Of a DNA stretch of 64,000 nt, positions 7,073-16,524 are shown one piece after another. Source of the DNA: Marimonas arenosa. Its GTDB lineage: Bacteria; Pseudomonadota; Alphaproteobacteria; Rhodobacterales; Rhodobacteraceae. Where the stretch lies: NCBI RefSeq assembly GCF_030848945.1, contig NZ_JANHAX010000001.1, forward strand, positions 868,001-932,000, given 5' to 3'. The position numbers were made by a program, and so were the translations under genes. The notes under the pieces were generated by a model. It was given only the letters and a program-made list of their open reading frames with translations. It was not told the DNA's origin and searched no databases. The stretch's first letter is position 1. Each line of letters starts with the position of its first letter.

Positions 7073-7858
7073 ATGGATCCAGCCGAACTGCGCAGCATCT
7101 TCGGCGCGAACCTGCGTCGGTTGTCGCGGCGATATCAATCGGTGGCGGGCCTTTGTCGGGAACTGGGCATCAACCGGACGCAGTTCAATCGGTATCTTTC
7201 AGGTGAAAGTTTTCCCCGCCCGGACGTGCTGTATCGGATTTGCGGTTTCTTCGGCGTCGATGCGAGAATCCTTCTGGAACCGGTTGAGGCCATTCAGCCC
7301 GACAACCGTGACCTCTTTAGCCATCCCGCGGTGTCGGAATTCCTTGGGCATGGATCGGTGAACGTCGCGGAAGACGAGTTCCCCTCGGGGTTCTATCGCT
7401 TCAGCCGGCCAAGCTTTGTCAATGACAACCAGTTTGTCGTGGGGCTGGTCTATGTGTTCCGCAGGGACGGATTCTGCTTTGTTCGTGGCTACGAGCCCAA
7501 AGAAGCGATGCGTCAGCAAGGATTGCAGACCGACGCGGCAAGCCGGGAGTTTCGGGGGGTGTTCCTGCGTCAGGAACAGGGCGTCGCCGCCCTGATCGCG
7601 CGGCACAAGGCGCTGACCTGCTCGTTCAACTTCCTGTCGCGCGTGTCGTCCTATGAGAACAACTTCTGGGAAGGATATGCCACCCGCACGGTCCGCGAAA
7701 GCCTCAACGGGCGCCGGGCGGCACGTATGGTTTACGAGCATATTCAGACGAACCAACGGGCAATCTTCCACACCGCCCGTCACGGAGGGTTGACGGCCCG
7801 CGAGGACCTGCACCCGTTTCACGCCAAGCTACTCAACCTCGACGTCCCGTTCCGCTGA
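7073..7858 (+). CDS. XRE-type helix-turn-helix transcriptional regulator
   Basis: The N-terminus (about residues 5-60) is an XRE/Cro helix-turn-helix: LRSIFGANLRRLSRR, then VAGLCRELGINRTQFNRYLS and GESFPRPDVLYRICGFFGVD. The remaining 190 residues form a mixed alpha/beta domain of a type I do not recognise, plausibly a sensor or oligomerisation domain. The ATG at 7073 gives 261 residues and starts just before the HTH; a TTG at 7022 would add a poorly conserved-looking 17-residue tail. It lies directly downstream of two identical operators. Ligand and regulon are unknown. Confidence 0.75.
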   Translation: MDPAELRSIFGANLRRLSRRYQSVAGLCRELGINRTQFNRYLSGESFPRPDVLYRICGFFGVDARILLEPVEAIQPDNRDLFSHPAVSEFLGHGSVNVAEDEFPSGFYRFSRPSFVNDNQFVVGLVYVFRRDGFCFVRGYEPKEAMRQQGLQTDAASREFRGVFLRQEQGVAALIARHKALTCSFNFLSRVSSYENNFWEGYATRTVRESLNGRRAARMVYEHIQTNQRAIFHTARHGGLTAREDLHPFHAKLLNLDVPFR

Positions 7859-7867
7859 GCCCGCGGC

Positions 7868-8647
7868 TCACGCGGCCTCCGGTGAACTGATCAGATCGTA
7901 GAGATGCCAGCTGGCGTGCCCCAGCAGTGGCAGCACGAGATACAATCCGAGAAACGCCGGGATCATCGCCACGAAGGTCAGAACCGAGATCAGCACCGCC
8001 CAGAACAGCATCGGCATCGGGTTTTTCAGCACGGTCTGGAAACTGGCGATCATGGCAGTGACGAAATCGACCTCGCGGTCATGCAGGAGCGGCATCGAAA
8101 TCACCGTGATCATGAAGAGCAAGAGCGCGAAGGCCGCACCGACAAGCGTGCCGACGGTCAGCATCATCAGCCCGTTCGGTGTTAAATAGACTTCGAAGGA
8201 GCTCGACACGTTGGTCATGGTCGAAAGCCCGAGGAACAGGGCGAAGATCATATGGGCGAGAAAGAACCAGAACAGGAATATCATAATGATGACCGCGCAG
8301 AGCGACGGTAGCTGCCGCCGGCCCTGTCGCGCAACCGTGGTGCAAACGAACCCGACATCAAGCTCCTTGCCACGTTCCAGACACCGTGAAACCTCGTAAA
8401 AACCGCAGGCAGCAAACGGCCCGACCAGCGGAAAGCCAACCGCCGCGAAAATCAGCCAATAGGATTTGCCGGTGACCCAGGTGACATAAGCCAAGATCAG
8501 TCCGATAATTACATAGGCGCTGGCGAACAACAAACTGTAGCCCGGCGCGCGCTTCATGTCCGCCCAGCCGCGGCGCAGCGCCTCGTTCAGCATCCAGAAT
8601 TCGACGGCCCGGAGTTCGGGTACACCATGTTCGAGAGTTTCTTCCAT
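7868..8647 (-). CDS. DUF2189 family multi-spanning membrane protein
   Basis: The 259-residue protein shows six hydrophobic helices: paired helices near residues 40-85, another pair at 115-140 and 160-190, and two at 215-250. The early RGWADMKRAPGYSLLFA segment and the cytosolic ERGKELDVGFVC loop fit DUF2189, an uncharacterised inner-membrane family. No catalytic motif is visible. The start has a strong GGGAGGAG ribosome site that can be masked by an upstream complementary sequence. It follows the amidase gene on the same strand by 54 bases. Confidence 0.75.
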   Translation of the reverse strand: MEETLEHGVPELRAVEFWMLNEALRRGWADMKRAPGYSLLFASAYVIIGLILAYVTWVTGKSYWLIFAAVGFPLVGPFAACGFYEVSRCLERGKELDVGFVCTTVARQGRRQLPSLCAVIIMIFLFWFFLAHMIFALFLGLSTMTNVSSSFEVYLTPNGLMMLTVGTLVGAAFALLLFMITVISMPLLHDREVDFVTAMIASFQTVLKNPMPMLFWAVLISVLTFVAMIPAFLGLYLVLPLLGHASWHLYDLISSPEAA

Positions 8648-8648
8648 C

Positions 8649-8682
8649 TCTCCTCCCTTTTTTGTTTTTGAAAGGAAGGAGA
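8649..8682 (-). promoter_or_regulatory. Possible ribosome-site-masking hairpin before the DUF2189 gene
   Basis: On the minus strand the Shine-Dalgarno AGGAGA (complement of 8649-8654) is matched by TCTCCT (complement of 8677-8682) 22 bases upstream, with an A/T-rich loop between. If formed, the stem would hide the whole ribosome site of the DUF2189 gene. Confidence 0.35.
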
Positions 8683-8701
8683 CTGCTTTTTCAAAGATAT
8701 T

Positions 8702-10123
8702 TCAAGTCTTGGCGAGCATCGGCGGTTTCTGGGCGACAAGCCGCGTTGCCTCATGCCAAGCCTGACCGATCCGAAGAAGCCTGGAATCGCTGCCGCGTGG
8801 GCCGAACAGTTGCAGCCCGGCAGGAAGACCATTGTCGCCGAAGCCTGCGGGGATGTTGAGGCAGGGCAGCCCTATCAGGCTGACCGGAATCACCACCTCC
8901 ATCCAGCGGTGATAGGTGTCCATGTCCAGACCGGCGACCTGTTTCGGCCAGGCCCACTCGACCGGGAACGGCCAGACTTGGGTGGTCGGCAGGAGCAAGG
9001 CGTCATAGCCTTCAAACAGCTCGGCCGCGCGTGTGAACCAGTTCGACCGGATCACGCTGGCGCAGTGAATGTCCATCGCCGTGAAGCTGAGACCGCGTTC
9101 GATCTCCCAGATTGCCTCGGGTTTCAGTTTGCTCCGGGTTTCCGGGTTCTCGTAGAGCGCCGCGTAGCTTCCCGCAACGGCCCAGGACCGCAGGGTGATC
9201 CAGGACTCCCAGATCTGCGCTGCATCAAACCCCGGATCGACCGGCTCGACTTCAATGCTGAGATCCGCGAAGCGCGACATGGCGCGTTCGCAGAGCGACA
9301 TGAGCCCGCCTTCCACTGCATAGGCCCCGCCCCAGTCGCCGAGCCAGCCGACCTTCGCCCCTGTCACCGGCGCGTCGATGCCGGGAAATACCGGTTCGGC
9401 CGGACAACCATGTGGCTGGCGCGGATCCGGGCCGGACTGCACGTCGAGCAATGCGGCGATGTCGCGCGGACTGCGGCCCATCGGCCCGTTGGTGGAAAGC
9501 TGGTGCAGGAACGTGTCGCCCTGCGGCTCGGACGGCACCCGCCCCCAGCTGGGCCGGAAGCCATAGACGTTGTTCCAGGCCGCGGGGTTGCGCAAAGACC
9601 CCATCATGTCGGATCCGTCGGCCACAGCCAGCATCCGGCAGGCCAGCGCGGCCGCCGCCCCACCAGATGAGCCGCCGGCCGACCGGGACAGATCATAGGG
9701 GTTGTGCGTGGCGCCATGCACCGGGTTGAAGGTGTGCGAGCCCAGTCCGAATTCAGGCGTATTGGTCTTGCCGATGATGATGGCGCCCGCCGCGCGCATC
9801 CGGGCGACCATGATGTCATCGGCCTCGGCCACCTGCCCTGCGAAGATCGGCGAGCCCTTTGAGGTCGGCAGCCCCTTGGCATTGGCCAAGTCCTTGATCG
9901 CCTGAGGCAACCCGTGCATCCAGCCCTTGCGACGGGTGTTGTCGGCGGCGCGGGCTTCGGCAAGAAGGTCGTCGGGATCCCGCAGCGAGACGATGGCATT
10001 GACGTCGCCGTTGACAGCCTCGATCCGGTCGAGGGTCAACCGCATCAGTTCTTCGGCGCTGATCTCGCCCTTCTCCAGCGCCGCGGCCTGTTCCAGCGCA
10101 TCTTTGTCCAGAAAATCGCCCAT
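8702..10123 (-). CDS. Amidase (amidase-signature family hydrolase)
   Basis: The 473-residue protein carries the amidase-signature Ser-cisSer-Lys set: the lysine in LPQAIKDLANAKG (about residue 77), the serine-glycine core in SAGGSSGGAAAALACRM (about 150), and the nucleophile region GSDMMGSLRNPAAWN. In most members the last reads GSDTGGS, so the two Met are a small deviation. These enzymes hydrolyse carboxylic amides in the cytosol; substrate is not predictable. It has its own promoter-like element (TTGCAA-N16-TAACCT) in the 64-base gap after prfB. Confidence 0.88.
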   Translation of the reverse strand: MGDFLDKDALEQAAALEKGEISAEELMRLTLDRIEAVNGDVNAIVSLRDPDDLLAEARAADNTRRKGWMHGLPQAIKDLANAKGLPTSKGSPIFAGQVAEADDIMVARMRAAGAIIIGKTNTPEFGLGSHTFNPVHGATHNPYDLSRSAGGSSGGAAAALACRMLAVADGSDMMGSLRNPAAWNNVYGFRPSWGRVPSEPQGDTFLHQLSTNGPMGRSPRDIAALLDVQSGPDPRQPHGCPAEPVFPGIDAPVTGAKVGWLGDWGGAYAVEGGLMSLCERAMSRFADLSIEVEPVDPGFDAAQIWESWITLRSWAVAGSYAALYENPETRSKLKPEAIWEIERGLSFTAMDIHCASVIRSNWFTRAAELFEGYDALLLPTTQVWPFPVEWAWPKQVAGLDMDTYHRWMEVVIPVSLIGLPCLNIPAGFGDNGLPAGLQLFGPRGSDSRLLRIGQAWHEATRLVAQKPPMLAKT

Positions 10124-10187
10124 GCCTTGTCACTCCCCAGCAATTGTCCTGAAGGTTAGTGCGATCTGGCCGCGTTGCAATCGGTGA

Positions 10188-11315
10188 TTATTCCTCGGCC
10201 TGCGCCTCGGCGCGGCTCTTGCCGCTTACATCCATGGCCAGGGTGGCAGCCATGAACTTGTCGAGATCGCCGTCGAGCACGCCTTGGGTATCCGAGGTCT
10301 CGACTCCTGTCCGTAGGTCTTTGACCATCTGATAAGGCTGCAGCACGTACGAGCGGATCTGATTGCCCCAGCCGGCATCGCCCTTGGCCTCGTGCTGGGC
10401 GTTGATCTCGGCATGGCGTTTTTCCAGCTCAAGCTGATAGAGCCGCGATTTCAGTGCCTTCATGGCAATGTCGCGGTTCTGGTGCTGCGACTTTTCCGAG
10501 CTGGTCACGACGATACCGGTCGGATTGTGGGTAATCCGCACTGCCGAGTCGGTGGTGTTGACGTGCTGCCCACCGGCACCTGAGGACCTGTAGGTGTCGA
10601 TGCGAATATCGGCCGGGTTCACTTCTATCTCGATATTGTCGTCGACCACCGGGTAGACCCAGACCGAGCAGAACGAAGTATGCCGGCGCGCCGCGCTGTC
10701 ATAGGGTGAAATCCGAACCAGCCGGTGGACGCCGGATTCGGATTTCAGCCAGCCATAGGCATTGTGGCCGGAAATCTTGTAGGATGCCGATTTTATCCCA
10801 GCCTCATCGCCGGGCGAAACCGACTGCAGTTCTACCTTGTAGCCTTTCTTCTCGGCCCAGCGCACATACATGCGCGCCAGCATCGAGGCCCAGTCGCAGC
10901 TTTCAGTGCCCCCTGCCCCGGCATTGATCTCGAGGAAAGTGTCGTTGGCGTCGGCTTCTCCGTCGAGCAGCGCCTCGAGCTCTTTCTCGGCGGCCTTCTT
11001 AGCCAGAGTTTTCAGCGCGGCTTCCGATTCCGTCACCACTTCGTCGTCGTCCTCCATCTCGCCAAGCTCGATCAGTTCGACATTGTCGTCGAGTTCCAGG
11101 CGGATCGACGTGTAGGTTTCCATCGCGTCCACCAGTGTCTGGCGCTCGCGCATCAGCTTCTGCGCGGCCGCCGGATCGTCCCACAGGTTGGGGTCTTCGA
11201 CGCGGGCGTTGAATTCCTCGAGCCGGTGCTCGGCGGTCTCCCAGTCCATACGCTGCTTCAGCAGGTTGAGAGACTTTTCTATTTCGGCCACGACGTTCTG
11301 GGTTTCGGCACGCAT
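10188..11315 (-). CDS. prfB: Peptide chain release factor 2
   Basis: The 375-residue protein has the class-I release factor fold with the catalytic GGQ in [19 protein letters not shown] and the decoding-domain signature [16 protein letters not shown]; the RF2 tripeptide SPF is SPY here. RF2 ends translation at UGA and UAA. There is no programmed frameshift: the frame is continuous, unlike E. coli prfB. The ATG at 11315 follows AGGAAA at good distance; upstream in-frame codons would add an unlikely 20 residues. It lies downstream of mrcA on the same strand with 73 bases between. Confidence 0.95.
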   Translation of the reverse strand: MRAETQNVVAEIEKSLNLLKQRMDWETAEHRLEEFNARVEDPNLWDDPAAAQKLMRERQTLVDAMETYTSIRLELDDNVELIELGEMEDDDEVVTESEAALKTLAKKAAEKELEALLDGEADANDTFLEINAGAGGTESCDWASMLARMYVRWAEKKGYKVELQSVSPGDEAGIKSASYKISGHNAYGWLKSESGVHRLVRISPYDSAARRHTSFCSVWVYPVVDDNIEIEVNPADIRIDTYRSSGAGGQHVNTTDSAVRITHNPTGIVVTSSEKSQHQNRDIAMKALKSRLYQLELEKRHAEINAQHEAKGDAGWGNQIRSYVLQPYQMVKDLRTGVETSDTQGVLDGDLDKFMAATLAMDVSGKSRAEAQAEE

Positions 11316-11388
11316 TTTGGTTTCCTGAAATTCAGCCTGGAACCGGGTGATAGACCAGCGGCTTCGCCGCGGCAAGGTGCTGGCGGGC

Positions 11389-13941
11389 TCAGTAAAGCCC
11401 GCCCGAACTCAGCGTTCCGAAATTCGCCTTGGGACCCACGACGGCCTTTTTGCCGGTCGATGTCGTGACTTGGCGCCCGCTCTGTTCGACCTCTTCGAAC
11501 AGCGGCAGGTTCGCACCCATGGCAAAACCGCCATCGAAGGTGATGCCGAAGATAGGCTCCTCGCCTTCACGGAAGCACTCTGCCACAACCCCGGGGCCGC
11601 TCGCATCATCGGAAAGCCGCGCACCCGACAAGCGGTCGATCTTGATGAACTCGCACTCCTCCGGAACCCGGAATTTGCCACCGCCATATTTCGTGATTGC
11701 CTTACTCATGAAGCGCTGGAAGACCGGGCCGCACATCCCGCCGCCCGACGCGCCGCGGCCAAGCGACCGTGGGGTATCGTAGCCGATATAGCAGCCCGCA
11801 ACGATGTTCGAGGTAAAGCCGATGAACCATACGTCCTTGGCATCGTTGGTGGTCCCGGTCTTGCCGGCTACCGGCACCGGCAGATTTACCGCTTTCGACG
11901 CCGTGCCACGCTGCACCACGCCCTGCATCATCGAGGTGAGTTGATAGGCAGTCACCGCATTCATCACCCGTTTGCGGTCCGAGGTGATAGTAGGGCTTGC
12001 GTTGCGCGGGATCGCGGAATCGCCGCAATCGGTGCAGTTGCGGTTGTCGTGGCGATAGACAGTGTGGCCGTACCGATCCTGCACCCGGTCGACCAGCGTG
12101 GGCTCCACCTGCTCGCCGCCATTGGCGAACATGGCATAGGCCGAGACCATCTTGAACAGCGTGGTTTCTTCCGACCCCAGCGCGTTGGCCAGGAACTGGC
12201 CCATTCGGTCATACACGCCGAAGCGTTCGGCATACGCGGCCACCACCTCCATTCCGACTTCCTGCGCCAGCCGTATGGTCATCAGGTTTCGAGATCGCTC
12301 GATGCCGGTGCGCAGAGGCGCGGGCCCATAGAACTTGTTGGACGCGTTTTTCGGCCTCCACACCCCTTGAGGAGTATCGATCTCAATCGGAGCATCGACC
12401 ACGATGGTTGCCGGCGAGTAACCGCTATCGAGCGCCGACGCATAAACGAAAGGCTTGAAGGACGAGCCAGGCTGGCGCCGTGCCTGAGTGGCGCGATTGA
12501 ACACCGAGTTCTGGTAGGAAAATCCGCCCTGCATGGCAATCACCCGACCGTTGTTCACGTCCATCGCCATGAAACCGCCTTGCACCTCGGGCACCTGGCG
12601 CAGCGTCCAGCGGATAAAACTGCCATCAGCGTCGGCGGTCATCCGGCGAACATGAACGACATCGCCCACGTCGAGAAGATCACCGGCTACCCGCGCCTTG
12701 CGGCCCAGCTTGCCGTCGACCAGCTGTTTGCGCGCCCACTGCACGTCCTTGGCGGGAATCCAATGCCCGTCCTCGTCGTCGGGCACGGACTCGATGCCGA
12801 TTCTCGCGTCGTTGTCGCCGACTTCCAGCACGACGGCAGGGTACCAGGTGTTCTTGAATTCAATGTCGCGAGCGACCTTAGTTTCTGCCAACGCCGCACG
12901 CCAACTCTCCTCGCTACCTAGTTTTTCGACCGGGATAGATTTGCCGGCGCCGCGCCATACGCCGCGAGCGCGATCATATTGCTCCAGCTGCTGCCGCAAC
13001 GCCTGGGCAGCGATTTTCTGCATTTCCGGATCGATGGTGGCGCGCACACTCATGCCGCCGGAAAAGAACTCCTCCTCGCCGAAATCCTGGCTGAGCTGCC
13101 GGCGGATTTCATCGGTGAAATAGTCGCGTGGCGGCAAGGCCAACTTGTAGCTTTCGAAGTCGTTGTTCTGAACGGTGCGCAACGGCGCCGCGCGCTCGGC
13201 TTCATAGACGGCCCGGGAGATATAGCCGTTTTCCATCATCTCCTTGAGAACAAAGTTGCGCCGCTGTGTCAGGCGTTCCTTGCGACGAACTGGATGATAA
13301 TCGGACGGCGCCTTGGGCAACGAGGCCAGCGTCGCCGCCTCGTGCGGCGCGAGCTCGGACAGGGTCTTGTTGAAATAGGTCTGCGCCGCGGCGGCGACAC
13401 CGTAGGAGTTTTGCCCCAGAAAAATCTCGTTGAGATAAAGCTCGAGGATCTTGTCCTTTGACAGGCTCTCTTCGAGACGGGTGGCAAGGATGATCTCTTT
13501 GATTTTGCGTTCGACGCGGCGGTCGCCGGACAGCAGGAAGTTCTTCATCACCTGCTGAGTGATGGTCGAGGCACCGCGCACGTTCTGTCCGCGCGACTTG
13601 ATCGCCTCATAGGCGGCGGAGAGAATGCCGCGGGTGTCATAACCTTTGTGGCTATAGAAATTTTTGTCTTCGGCACTGATGAAGGCCTGTTTGACCAAAT
13701 CTGGGATATCTTCAGCCGGGACGAACAGACGGCGTTCCTGGGCGAATTCGTCGATGATCTTGCCTTCTACCGAGTAGATGCGGCTGATCGTCGGTGGGGT
13801 GTATTGGGCCAGACTCGCGTGGCTGGGCAGATCGCGGCCGTAAACCCAGAAGATCGCCCCCAGCGCAAGGGCAATCCCCATCAGTCCCAATGTCATCAGG
13901 CTGAACAGCCCTCCAAGGGTGGAAAGAAAAAATCTGAGCAC
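11389..13941 (-). CDS. mrcA: Penicillin-binding protein 1A (bifunctional glycosyltransferase/transpeptidase)
   Basis: The 850-residue protein starts with a membrane anchor (residues 10-33), then a GT51 glycosyltransferase domain ([17 protein letters not shown]; later [15 protein letters not shown]), an OB-like insert, and the transpeptidase domain with SxxK ([11 protein letters not shown]), the SRN motif (IERSRNLMT) and KTGTT ([16 protein letters not shown]). It builds peptidoglycan on the periplasmic side. The start codon is GTG, 6 bases after AGGGG. The promoter just upstream is close to consensus. It follows the AmiC-type amidase gene on the same strand, a cell-wall pair. Confidence 0.94.
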   Translation of the reverse strand: MLRFFLSTLGGLFSLMTLGLMGIALALGAIFWVYGRDLPSHASLAQYTPPTISRIYSVEGKIIDEFAQERRLFVPAEDIPDLVKQAFISAEDKNFYSHKGYDTRGILSAAYEAIKSRGQNVRGASTITQQVMKNFLLSGDRRVERKIKEIILATRLEESLSKDKILELYLNEIFLGQNSYGVAAAAQTYFNKTLSELAPHEAATLASLPKAPSDYHPVRRKERLTQRRNFVLKEMMENGYISRAVYEAERAAPLRTVQNNDFESYKLALPPRDYFTDEIRRQLSQDFGEEEFFSGGMSVRATIDPEMQKIAAQALRQQLEQYDRARGVWRGAGKSIPVEKLGSEESWRAALAETKVARDIEFKNTWYPAVVLEVGDNDARIGIESVPDDEDGHWIPAKDVQWARKQLVDGKLGRKARVAGDLLDVGDVVHVRRMTADADGSFIRWTLRQVPEVQGGFMAMDVNNGRVIAMQGGFSYQNSVFNRATQARRQPGSSFKPFVYASALDSGYSPATIVVDAPIEIDTPQGVWRPKNASNKFYGPAPLRTGIERSRNLMTIRLAQEVGMEVVAAYAERFGVYDRMGQFLANALGSEETTLFKMVSAYAMFANGGEQVEPTLVDRVQDRYGHTVYRHDNRNCTDCGDSAIPRNASPTITSDRKRVMNAVTAYQLTSMMQGVVQRGTASKAVNLPVPVAGKTGTTNDAKDVWFIGFTSNIVAGCYIGYDTPRSLGRGASGGGMCGPVFQRFMSKAITKYGGGKFRVPEECEFIKIDRLSGARLSDDASGPGVVAECFREGEEPIFGITFDGGFAMGANLPLFEEVEQSGRQVTTSTGKKAVVGPKANFGTLSSGGLY

Positions 13942-13967
13942 GCAAGACCCCTGCCAATTGCCAAGCC

Positions 13968-13996
13968 TATATAAGGTCCGGCCCGGTTATCGTCAA
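13968..13996 (-). promoter_or_regulatory. Promoter of mrcA
   Basis: On the minus strand TTGACG (complement of 13991-13996) and TATATA (complement of 13968-13973) are 17 bp apart. The predicted start is about 20 bases before the GTG of mrcA. A 7-bp GGCCCGG/CCGGGCC dyad brackets the spacer region. Confidence 0.6.
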
Positions 13997-14043
13997 AACA
14001 CAAAGCCGGGCCACTTCGGCCGTTTCCCGCCGCTACCTGACGG

Positions 14044-15264
14044 TTATTGCCGGACCAGATCGCGGGCCGCCCGGTCAGTGATCATCCAGGCCTGAATCCC
14101 GTCCCGCAGCGCCGCCGCGGCCTTCCGCCGCCAGACCGGATCGGCGAGGTTATTGAAATCGCGGTCGCTCGACAAAAAACCGACCTCGAGAAGGACCGAG
14201 GGGATATCCGCCGCCTTCAGCACCGAAAACGCCGCCGAGCGAAAAGGATGGCGGTTGAGTGGAACACCAGTTGCCTCCAGCGAATCGACAATCGAGCGGG
14301 CCAGCATATCGGTGCGCGGCTGAGTTTCAAGCCGCGCCAGATCGAGCAACACGTCGGCCACCACGTCGTCACGTCCGGTTAGGTCGACGCCCGCCAGTAT
14401 GTCGGCACGGTTGTGGCGCTCGGCAAGAAGCGCACTGGCCTCGTCGCTGGCCTGGTCGGTCAGCTTATAGACAACGGCACCGTGGGCCCGCCCCTCGCTC
14501 AGCATGTCGGCGTGCAGAGAAATGAAAAGTCCCGCCCCGGTCTGATGCGCAATCGCCACCCGACGTTCGAGCGACACGAAACGGTCGTCTTCGCGAGTCA
14601 GCGCCACATCCACGCCGTCGACCCTGAGAAGAGCATCGCGCAAATCGAAGGCAAAAAGCAGCATGAGTTCCTTCTCTTGAAGCCCTTCCCGTTCGGCACC
14701 CGGATCGATGCCGCCATGGCCGGGGTCGATCAGAACGGTCAGCCGCCCTTCCCCGACATCTGGCTTCGGCCGCGGCAGATCGGGCGGCACACTGCCCCAA
14801 TCGGGACCAAACGGCGCGACCGAGCCGGCTTCGAACGCCTCGCGCGTGGCATGGGCCAGTTTCACGTCGAGACGGGCCTGGCCGTTTATGGGATCAACCC
14901 GTAAGTCGACCAGATCTACCACCATCGGTTGGACCAGGTCGATCACCATGCGCGACCAGCCGGGGCGGACGCCTCCGAAGCGCACGGCGTTGACTCCGGC
15001 CGCCCGGGCCAGCGTATCGGTCTCGAGCCCCGTCCAGTCGACCTCGCGGAAATCGAGCACCATCCGGTCGGGATCGGGCAAAGTATAGACGCGGTATGGC
15101 ACACCCTGGCTCAGCCCCAATTCCAGGTGCAGCCCGCTCCGCAGGTCGGAAACTCGGCTGGATTCCGGATCGACTCGCGCCAGGCCAGAAAAGTCCTGCG
15201 CCCCGGCAATGGAGGCGAGAACGATCGCGAATGCGGCGACGAAGACCCTGATGACTCTGCTCAT
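14044..15264 (-). CDS. amiC: N-acetylmuramoyl-L-alanine amidase, AmiC type
   Basis: The 406-residue protein has a signal peptide (FVAAFAIVLASIAGAQDF), an AMIN domain (about residues 30-140) that binds peptidoglycan, and an Amidase_3 zinc domain (about 170-395). Metal and catalytic residues are visible in VLIDPGHGGIDPGAE, the following EKELML glutamate, SLHADM, and LLEVGFLSS. It cleaves the amide between MurNAc and the stem peptide during cell separation in the periplasm. It precedes mrcA, which fits a cell-wall remodelling role. Confidence 0.92.
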   Translation of the reverse strand: MSRVIRVFVAAFAIVLASIAGAQDFSGLARVDPESSRVSDLRSGLHLELGLSQGVPYRVYTLPDPDRMVLDFREVDWTGLETDTLARAAGVNAVRFGGVRPGWSRMVIDLVQPMVVDLVDLRVDPINGQARLDVKLAHATREAFEAGSVAPFGPDWGSVPPDLPRPKPDVGEGRLTVLIDPGHGGIDPGAEREGLQEKELMLLFAFDLRDALLRVDGVDVALTREDDRFVSLERRVAIAHQTGAGLFISLHADMLSEGRAHGAVVYKLTDQASDEASALLAERHNRADILAGVDLTGRDDVVADVLLDLARLETQPRTDMLARSIVDSLEATGVPLNRHPFRSAAFSVLKAADIPSVLLEVGFLSSDRDFNNLADPVWRRKAAAALRDGIQAWMITDRAARDLVRQ

Positions 15265-15321
15265 GCCCGTGCTTTTCGGCTGATTTTCTCGCAGTCTAAC
15301 GCAATCGCTCGGGTTTGGGAA

Positions 15322-16467
15322 TCACCTGCGGTCGCGCATGTAAGCTTCGAGTCGCCGCAGCCCCTCGCGGATATCGTCGGTCGAGCGGGCATAGGAGAAG
15401 CGCAGCGTGTGACCGCCGCGCTCGCGGTCGAAATCGAGCCCCGGCGTGACTGCCACGCCAGCTTTCTCCAAAAGTTCCTCCGCAAACGCAAGGCTGTCTT
15501 CGGTGTACGCCGAAACATCGGCATAGACATAGAACGCCCCGTCCGGCGGCGCGATCTTGTCGAAACCGGCCACCGGCAGGCCTTGCATCATCAGGCGACG
15601 GTTTTCGCGATAGACCTCGAGATTGCCTAGCAACTCCTCGTCGCACTCCATTGCCGCCAGTGCAGCTACCTGGCCCGCGTGCGAGGCACAGATGAACATG
15701 TTCTGCGCCAGACGTTCGATCAGCCGGACGTGATCCTCGGGCACCACCATCCACCCCACGCGCCAGCCGGTCATCGAATAGTATTTTGAGAACGAATTGA
15801 TTACATAGGTCTCGTCCGTGATCTCCAGCGCGGTCACCGCCTTCGCCTCGTATTCGATGCCGTGGTAGATCTCGTCGCTGATGAAGGCGGTTCCGATCTC
15901 GGCACATGCCCCGACTAGCGCGGACATCGCGACGTGGTCCAGCATGGTCCCCGAGGGATTCGCTGGCGAGGCAACCATCAACCCCTGCAGATCGAGCCCG
16001 GTCAGTTCCTCCGGTACTGGTTGCAGGCGGTTTTCCGCTTTCGTCGGAATTCCCACCGGCACGATATCCAGTGCCCGCAGAATCTGGCGGTAAGACGGGT
16101 AGCCCGGTTCGCCAATTCCGACCCGGTCTCCGGCGTCAAACAACGCAGTGAAGGCCAGCAAGAAAGCGCCCGAGGAACCAGCCGTGACGATCACCCGTTC
16201 CGGAGAGAGATCGACGTTGTAACGCTCGCCATAGTGCTGCGCGATGCGGGCACGCAAAGCCGGCAGGCCGAGCGCCACTGAATAGCCCAGCGGTTCGCTT
16301 GCCATCGCCTGCATCAGCGCCGTCCGGGCGCCCTCCGGGGCAGGCGTGCCGGGCTGGCCAACCTCCATGTGGATTATGTGCCGGCCGGCCTCTTCCGCCT
16401 TACGTGCTGCCTCCATGACGTCCATCACAATAAAGGGATCGACCGCCCCGCGCCTTGAGTTCCGCAT
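15322..16467 (-). CDS. Pyridoxal-phosphate aminotransferase, class I/II (aspartate-aminotransferase-like)
   Basis: The 381-residue fold-type I enzyme shows the PLP-binding landmarks: TAGSSGAFLLAFTALFD early, SPANPSGTMLDH (the NPxG substrate/PLP asparagine), ISDEIYHGIEYE, and the Schiff-base lysine in NSFSKYYSMTGWRVGW. Substrate preference is not clear. The ATG follows AGGAAG. It is divergent from the M48 protease gene across 57 bases. Confidence 0.9.
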   Translation of the reverse strand: MRNSRRGAVDPFIVMDVMEAARKAEEAGRHIIHMEVGQPGTPAPEGARTALMQAMASEPLGYSVALGLPALRARIAQHYGERYNVDLSPERVIVTAGSSGAFLLAFTALFDAGDRVGIGEPGYPSYRQILRALDIVPVGIPTKAENRLQPVPEELTGLDLQGLMVASPANPSGTMLDHVAMSALVGACAEIGTAFISDEIYHGIEYEAKAVTALEITDETYVINSFSKYYSMTGWRVGWMVVPEDHVRLIERLAQNMFICASHAGQVAALAAMECDEELLGNLEVYRENRRLMMQGLPVAGFDKIAPPDGAFYVYADVSAYTEDSLAFAEELLEKAGVAVTPGLDFDRERGGHTLRFSYARSTDDIREGLRRLEAYMRDRR

Positions 16468-16524
16468 GGTTTTCTTCCTATCAATGCCGAGACCGTCTTA
16501 CACAGGGAACGGGGGCTGCCGTCA

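Noticed and set aside
7856-7870. Small hairpin TGAGCC/GGCTCA after the XRE gene
   Set aside because: Only 6 bp, overlaps the stop codon and has no T-run; too weak to call a terminator.
10188-11315. Programmed frameshift in prfB
   Set aside because: The frame is continuous with no early in-frame UGA, so the E. coli-type autoregulatory shift is absent.
11347-12921. 524-codon plus-strand frame opposite mrcA
   Set aside because: Antisense shadow of PBP1A; His/Arg/Ala-rich with no recognisable fold.
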